Positions 59,950 through 64,000 of a stretch of 64,000 bases of DNA are shown one piece after another. The translations under genes were made by a program, and so were the position numbers. The first letter of the stretch is position 1. Every line of letters begins with the position of its first letter. The DNA comes from SIG672 sp045580325 (GTDB lineage: Bacteria > Bacillota > Clostridia > Oscillospirales > CAG-272), in the NCBI GenBank assembly GCA_045580325.1, contig JAZNNR010000022.1:1-64000 (forward strand), given 5' to 3'. The notes beneath the pieces are model-generated. The model searched no databases, had not been told where the DNA came from, and was given only the letters and a program-made list of their open reading frames with translations.

Positions 59950-60942
59950 ATGAAATTCACAGAACTTATTTTCATCAACCTTCAGCTCTTTGCTGAACTC
60001 AACACCAACGTAACCACAGACGCAGGTCTTTCCGCAGAAAACAAGACCTTCTACGATATGACTCTTATCGACGAAGCGTCTCCCAACCTTGTACACGATC
60101 AGTTTGCTCAGAAGAGACCTATTCCCAAGAACGGTGGCAAGAAGATCGAATTCAGAAAGTTCGCTTCGCTTCCTAAGGCTCTTAAGGCGCTTACTGAGGG
60201 TGTAACTCCCGACGGCAAGAAGCTCTCGGTAACCACTGTAGAGGCAGAGGTCGCTCAGTACGGCGACTACATCGTACAGTCTGACGTTCTTGAGCTTTCC
60301 TCTATCGACAATACTATCGTAGAGGCTACCAAGATCCTCGGAAGACAGGCAGGTCTTACTCTCGACACTATCACCCGTAACATCCTTCAGAGCGGTACAA
60401 ACGTATTCTACTGCCCTAAGGCAGACGGTACTGAGGTTGACTCCCGCGCAGGTCTTGACGAAACCTGTAAGCTTACCGTTGACGTTGTAAACCGCGTTGT
60501 CGCTATTCTTCGTGCCAACAACGCACCTAAGATAGACGGCGACTACGTTGCTATCATTCATCCTTACGTTTCCTACGACCTCAGAAAAGATCCTGCTTGG
60601 GTTGAAGCACACAAGTACGCTACTCCCGAAAACATCTATGAGGGCGAGATCGGTAAGATCGGCGGCGTAAGATTTATCGAAACCTCCGAAGCGAAGATCT
60701 ACGACGGCGGAGTATTCGGCTGTCTCTTCCTCGCTGACGGTGCATACGGTGTAACCGAGATCACAGGCGGCGGTCTTGAGACCATCATCAAGCAGAAGGG
60801 ATCTGCCGGTACTGCCGATCCTCTCAATCAGAGATCTTCTATCGGTTGGAAGGCTATGAAGACAGCAGAGATCCTTGTACAGCTTTATATGATGCGCGTA
60901 GAATGCAAGTCTGCATTCTCCGGAGACGTTGAGGCAAACTAA
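59950..60942 (+). CDS. Major capsid protein, N4-gp56 family
   Basis: 330 residues. AQKRPIPKNGGKKIEFRKFASLPKALKALTEGVTP and GDYIVQSDVLELSSID are diagnostic for the N4-gp56 HK97-fold family. The N-terminal INLQLFAEL (residues 9-17) again fits Prp processing. Confidence 0.93.
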   Translation: MKFTELIFINLQLFAELNTNVTTDAGLSAENKTFYDMTLIDEASPNLVHDQFAQKRPIPKNGGKKIEFRKFASLPKALKALTEGVTPDGKKLSVTTVEAEVAQYGDYIVQSDVLELSSIDNTIVEATKILGRQAGLTLDTITRNILQSGTNVFYCPKADGTEVDSRAGLDETCKLTVDVVNRVVAILRANNAPKIDGDYVAIIHPYVSYDLRKDPAWVEAHKYATPENIYEGEIGKIGGVRFIETSEAKIYDGGVFGCLFLADGAYGVTEITGGGLETIIKQKGSAGTADPLNQRSSIGWKAMKTAEILVQLYMMRVECKSAFSGDVEAN

Positions 60943-60959
60943 GACAAACTAATTTATAA

Positions 60960-60983
60960 GGGGAGAGAGTGTCCTCTCTCCCC
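60960..60983. other. Hairpin after the capsid gene
   Basis: GGGGAGAGAG / CTCTCTCCCC, 10 bp with a TGTC loop, no U-run. It may protect the 3' end of abundant capsid mRNA or slow transcription. Confidence 0.6.
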
Positions 60984-61003
60984 GCAAACTTAAGGAGGCT
61001 AAT

Positions 61004-61309
61004 ATGGCTAATACAAAGAAAACCGAAAACACCGAAGCTGTTGAAGAAGCAGTAAAAAACGCAGAAGCTGTTGAGTCTGCCGACGAAACAGCAAAAGAGG
61101 AAGGACCTAAAATGGTCAAACTCAAGCTTCCTCTCACAAGAGGGGAAAAAGACGACGTTATCGTAGGAGTTAACGGAAAGACGTGGCTCATCAAGCGCGG
61201 CGAGGAAGTGGAAGTCCCCGCGAGCGTATTCGAGGTACTTAAAAACAGCGAAGATATGCTTGCTGTCGCTATGGAATTTGAAGAGCAGGCAAAGAAAAAC
61301 GCAGACTAA
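61004..61309 (+). CDS. Small capsid-associated protein
   Basis: 101 residues. A disordered acidic N-terminus (residues 1-35) leads into MVKLKLPLTRGEKDDVIVGVNGKTWLIKRGEEVEVPASVFEVL, a compact beta domain often found right after this capsid type. Possibly a head decoration or completion protein. Confidence 0.75.
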   Translation: MANTKKTENTEAVEEAVKNAEAVESADETAKEEGPKMVKLKLPLTRGEKDDVIVGVNGKTWLIKRGEEVEVPASVFEVLKNSEDMLAVAMEFEEQAKKNAD

Positions 61310-61332
61310 TTTCAGACTAATACAGAAAGGGG

Positions 61333-61366
61333 TGGATTTAATTTTCCGCCCCTTGCTTGTTATACT
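61333..61366 (+). promoter_or_regulatory. Candidate late phage promoter motif, copy 2
   Basis: Same GGTGGATTTAATTTTC block and 21-bp spacing to TATACT as copy 1. The -10 is framed by CTTGCT / AGCAAG. Confidence 0.55.
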
Positions 61367-61399
61367 AAAAGCAAGTAAAAAAGCAACGGAGGTAACTCT

Positions 61400-61771
61400 A
61401 TGACCATTATTGAAGCAATAAACAAAATTGATGCTCTTAAGCCTAACGGGTATTCCCAAAGCGACAAGATTTCTTGGCTCTCGCAGCTCGACGGACTTAT
61501 CAAAAAGCAGATAATCGACACTCACGAGGGCGGTGAGGCTATAGAATTTAACGGCTACGACGAGAACACGCCTCTTGACACTCACCTTATCGCCGAAGCT
61601 CCTTACGACTCGGTGTATCTGTCTTGGCTTGAGGCTTGTATCGACTATGCAAACGGAGAATATGCGCGATACAACAACACCGCAACAAGATACAACAGCG
61701 ATTTTTCCGAGTTTGAAAGGTACTACAACAGAACGCATATGCCGATCGGCAAGAAGCTGAAGTTTTTCTGA
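61400..61771 (+). CDS. Head-tail connector (adaptor) protein
   Basis: 123 residues, mostly helical. TIIEAINKIDALKPNGYSQSDKISWLSQLDGLIKKQII and the C-terminal YNSDFSEFERYYNRTHMP match connector proteins of this phage group. Binds the portal to close the head. Confidence 0.8.
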   Translation: MTIIEAINKIDALKPNGYSQSDKISWLSQLDGLIKKQIIDTHEGGEAIEFNGYDENTPLDTHLIAEAPYDSVYLSWLEACIDYANGEYARYNNTATRYNSDFSEFERYYNRTHMPIGKKLKFF

Positions 61772-61785
61772 AAGGGGGAAACAAA

Positions 61786-63549
61786 GTGAGGCTTCCTATA
61801 CTTGACAATTTACAAACCTCAAGGGATATGACAGACGTTTTCGGCGGATACAATCACAGTCTGCGTATTTCTCAGAGCGAGTTCTACGATATGAAGAACC
61901 TGACCTCTACCTATTATCCCGTCCTCTCTCCGCGCGGTAAGAGAGGAACGTACGGCGCAGGCACAAATCCTACGGCTCTTATTGCAAAGGACAGCCTTTG
62001 CTTTATCGACGGCAGAGATTTCGTTATGAACGAGTATCGAGTCGATATCGGGCTTGCCGATCACCACTCGGCGCGGCTTGTATCTATGGGCGCTTACGTT
62101 ATTATTCTCACCTATGACGAAGAGGGCAATTCTATCGACAAGAAATACGTAAACACGCTTAATCTTGACGACTACGGCGATATAGAAGAGATATTTGAAT
62201 CTACTACCGACGTTACGTTTCAGCTTTGTGCTATTGACGGCAAAGAGTACACTAAAATATTTCCTTCAAATGTTGAGCCGCCTTTGGACGACAGTTTTGA
62301 CTATTGGCTCGACACGTCATCTACTCCTAACGTACTTAAGCAGTACTCCTCTTCGAGTGCCACTTGGGTAAATATTGCGACCACTTATATCAAAATCTCT
62401 GCTACCGGAATAGGCAAAGGCTTTGAGGTTTACGACGGCGTAACGATTTCGGGGATAACCAAAGACGGACTGCAGGATCTCAACAACACTATGCCGATAT
62501 GGGAAAAAGGCGATGACTATATTGTAGTCGTCGGTATTCTTGACAAGATAATAACGCAAACCACGGAGGAAGGCTCTATCAAGGTCGAGCGAAAAATGCC
62601 AAATCTTGACTTTATAACCGAGTCGGGTAACCGTCTTTGGGGATGCAAGTACGGTGTAGCCTTAAACGGTCAGGTCGTGAACGAAATATACGCCTGCAAG
62701 CTTGGAGATTTTAAGAATTGGAACAGCTTTATGGGAATTTCAACCGACTCCTACGTAGCTTCCTGCGGCAGCGACGGACCTTTCACGGGTGCTATTACTC
62801 ATCTCGGCTATCCGCTTTTCTTCAAGGAAAACTGTATGCACAAGGTTTACGGCAACTTTCCCTCTAACTTTCAGATTCAGACTACCGCCTGTCGAGGCGT
62901 TCAGAAGGGGTGCGACAGAAGCCTTGCTATTGTGAACGAAACGCTCTTCTACAAGGCGAGAAGTGCTGTCTGCGCTTATGACGGATCTCTTCCCGTTGAG
63001 ATCTCCGCACAGCTCGGCGACATATCTTACAGCGACGCGGTCGCAGGCGCACACGGCAACAAATATTACATCTCTATGAAGGATACGGCGGGGCAGTACA
63101 GTCTTTTTGTTTTTGACACAGCCAAGGGAATGTGGCACAAGGAGGACAGCACTCGCGTTGATGCTTTCTGCTCTTGCCGAGGTGAGCTGTACTACATTGA
63201 GAACGGTGTTATACGAACAATGTTTGGAAGCGGTACTCCCGACAAGGATGCTGTCGAGTGGATGGCAGAAACAGGGGTTATCGGTACTGACTCGCCTGAC
63301 AAGAAGTACATCTCAAAGCTAAATATTCGTATGTCGCTTGCGATCGGCACGAGGGTACACTTCTACATTCAGTACGACTCTTCGGGGCAGTGGGAGCATC
63401 TATTTGCGACTACGGGCATAAATCTACGCACATTTACAATACCCGCAAGACCGCGCAGGTGCGATCACCTACGAATCCGCATAGTCGGCAAGGGCGAAGC
63501 CAAGATCTACTCTATTGCAAAGACCATTGAAGAAGGGAGTGGCGACTGA
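61786..63549 (+). CDS. Large phage structural protein (neck/tail, beta-propeller-like)
   Basis: 587 residues, GTG start after AAAGGGGG. It opens LDNLQTSRDMTDVFGGYNHSLRISQSEFYDMKNLTS, a common beginning for this family, and contains many Trp/Gly beta motifs (NRLWGCKYG, WNSFMGISTDSYVASCGSDGPFTGAI). Similar proteins follow the connector in podovirus-like and short-tailed prophages and may plug the head or form the tail hub. Confidence 0.78.
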   Translation: MRLPILDNLQTSRDMTDVFGGYNHSLRISQSEFYDMKNLTSTYYPVLSPRGKRGTYGAGTNPTALIAKDSLCFIDGRDFVMNEYRVDIGLADHHSARLVSMGAYVIILTYDEEGNSIDKKYVNTLNLDDYGDIEEIFESTTDVTFQLCAIDGKEYTKIFPSNVEPPLDDSFDYWLDTSSTPNVLKQYSSSSATWVNIATTYIKISATGIGKGFEVYDGVTISGITKDGLQDLNNTMPIWEKGDDYIVVVGILDKIITQTTEEGSIKVERKMPNLDFITESGNRLWGCKYGVALNGQVVNEIYACKLGDFKNWNSFMGISTDSYVASCGSDGPFTGAITHLGYPLFFKENCMHKVYGNFPSNFQIQTTACRGVQKGCDRSLAIVNETLFYKARSAVCAYDGSLPVEISAQLGDISYSDAVAGAHGNKYYISMKDTAGQYSLFVFDTAKGMWHKEDSTRVDAFCSCRGELYYIENGVIRTMFGSGTPDKDAVEWMAETGVIGTDSPDKKYISKLNIRMSLAIGTRVHFYIQYDSSGQWEHLFATTGINLRTFTIPARPRRCDHLRIRIVGKGEAKIYSIAKTIEEGSGD

Positions 63550-64000
63550 TGGGGACAAACATAAGATACCCGGACATAAACGGTAAAAGCACTCCCGAAC
63601 AGATGGAACAGTTAAAAAGCTATCTGTATCAGCTTGTAGGTGAGCTTAACTATGCGCTTGAGAATGTCGGCACAGGCAAGGTTGAAGTAGTAGATGCCAA
63701 AGGCAGACCTATAGCGTCAACGGATGAAGCAAAGAAAGATCCTATTTCGACGTTCAACGAAATTAAGGCGCTTATCATCAAGTCTGCCGACATCGTGAAC
63801 GCTTACCACGAGGAAATAGAAAAAAGACTTGTTTCATCCTACGAGGCTCTGAGCGACTTCGGAGAATTTCGAGAGACAACAGAAAACAGGATCACTGCAA
63901 ATGCCGAGGGAATTACTCAAAGCAATTCACGTCTGCAGAGCATAGAGTCGGTGTACCGCGATGGCGGAAAGTACGCGGCGATCATAAAAAACGAGGGATA
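63549..64000 (+). CDS. Phage structural protein, 3' end outside the window
   Basis: The frame starts MGTNIRYPDINGKSTPEQME at the ATG overlapping the previous stop, and 150 codons are open to the window edge. A helical N-terminus (LKSYLYQLVGELNYAL) is typical of minor tail or fibre proteins. The rest is outside. Confidence 0.75.
   Translation, partial: MGTNIRYPDINGKSTPEQMEQLKSYLYQLVGELNYALENVGTGKVEVVDAKGRPIASTDEAKKDPISTFNEIKALIIKSADIVNAYHEEIEKRLVSSYEALSDFGEFRETTENRITANAEGITQSNSRLQSIESVYRDGGKYAAIIKNEG

Noticed and set aside
60960..60983. Terminator after the capsid gene
   Set aside because: A strong stem but followed by CGCAAAC instead of a U-run.

Overview
The window comes from the chromosome of a low-to-mid-GC, endospore-forming member of the Clostridia. 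The evidence is a full-length Spo0A, a YtfJ-type spore protein, the cotJA-cotJB-cotJC spore-coat locus, LysA, Lon, EngB, ScpA/ScpB and a Firmicutes-type L10 leader. A dockerin-bearing secreted protein and a glnS gene fit an anaerobic gut or ruminant Clostridia lineage. I cannot name a genus from sequence alone.

Positions 1-37,786 are ordinary chromosome. In order they hold an MFS transporter, the uraA-upp uracil salvage operon, gpsA, a small three-gene accessory patch (XRE-TPR regulator, unknown protein, lipoprotein) with two near-identical promoters, tRNA-Gln, rplJ-rplL behind an L10 leader with an attenuator, pckG, a gltX-glnS operon, a MarR-DegV-FakA fatty-acid operon, a 1,287-residue secreted dockerin protein behind a structured RNA leader with a terminator, tRNA-Leu, an M29 aminopeptidase, an OFA-type MFS transporter, an SGNH hydrolase and spo0A. 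A long minus-strand run follows: lon, engB, lysA, M50 protease, scpA, scpB, DUF2953, ytfJ, rluB and a GNAT-like gene. The core block ends with cotJA-cotJB.

From about 37,880 to the end lies a prophage that interrupts cotJC after about 32 codons. Its large serine recombinase abuts the junction. It continues with two minus-strand cargo genes (lipoprotein, membrane protein), a CI-like repressor with repeated operators, a Cro-like gene, an oppositely oriented cargo gene with a palindromic operator, and an early region (PD-(D/E)XK nuclease, PAPS-reductase-like protein, SSB, Dam methylase, replisome organiser, ASCH protein, many small zinc-ribbon proteins, RusA). The head module has TerS, TerL, portal, a Prp protease, scaffold, an N4-gp56-type capsid protein, a head-tail adaptor, a large structural protein and one gene running off the end. 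The right attachment site is outside the window.

The most interesting points are: (1) a prophage splitting a mother-cell spore-coat gene next to its own serine recombinase, the layout of sporulation-excised elements such as skin; (2) a phage-encoded Prp protease next to two capsid-module proteins that both carry an L27-like LQLFA motif near the N-terminus; (3) a four-copy structured repeat with compensatory base changes between copies; (4) a roughly 225-nt structured RNA ahead of the dockerin gene; (5) a duplicated phage motif ahead of the terminase and head-tail genes.
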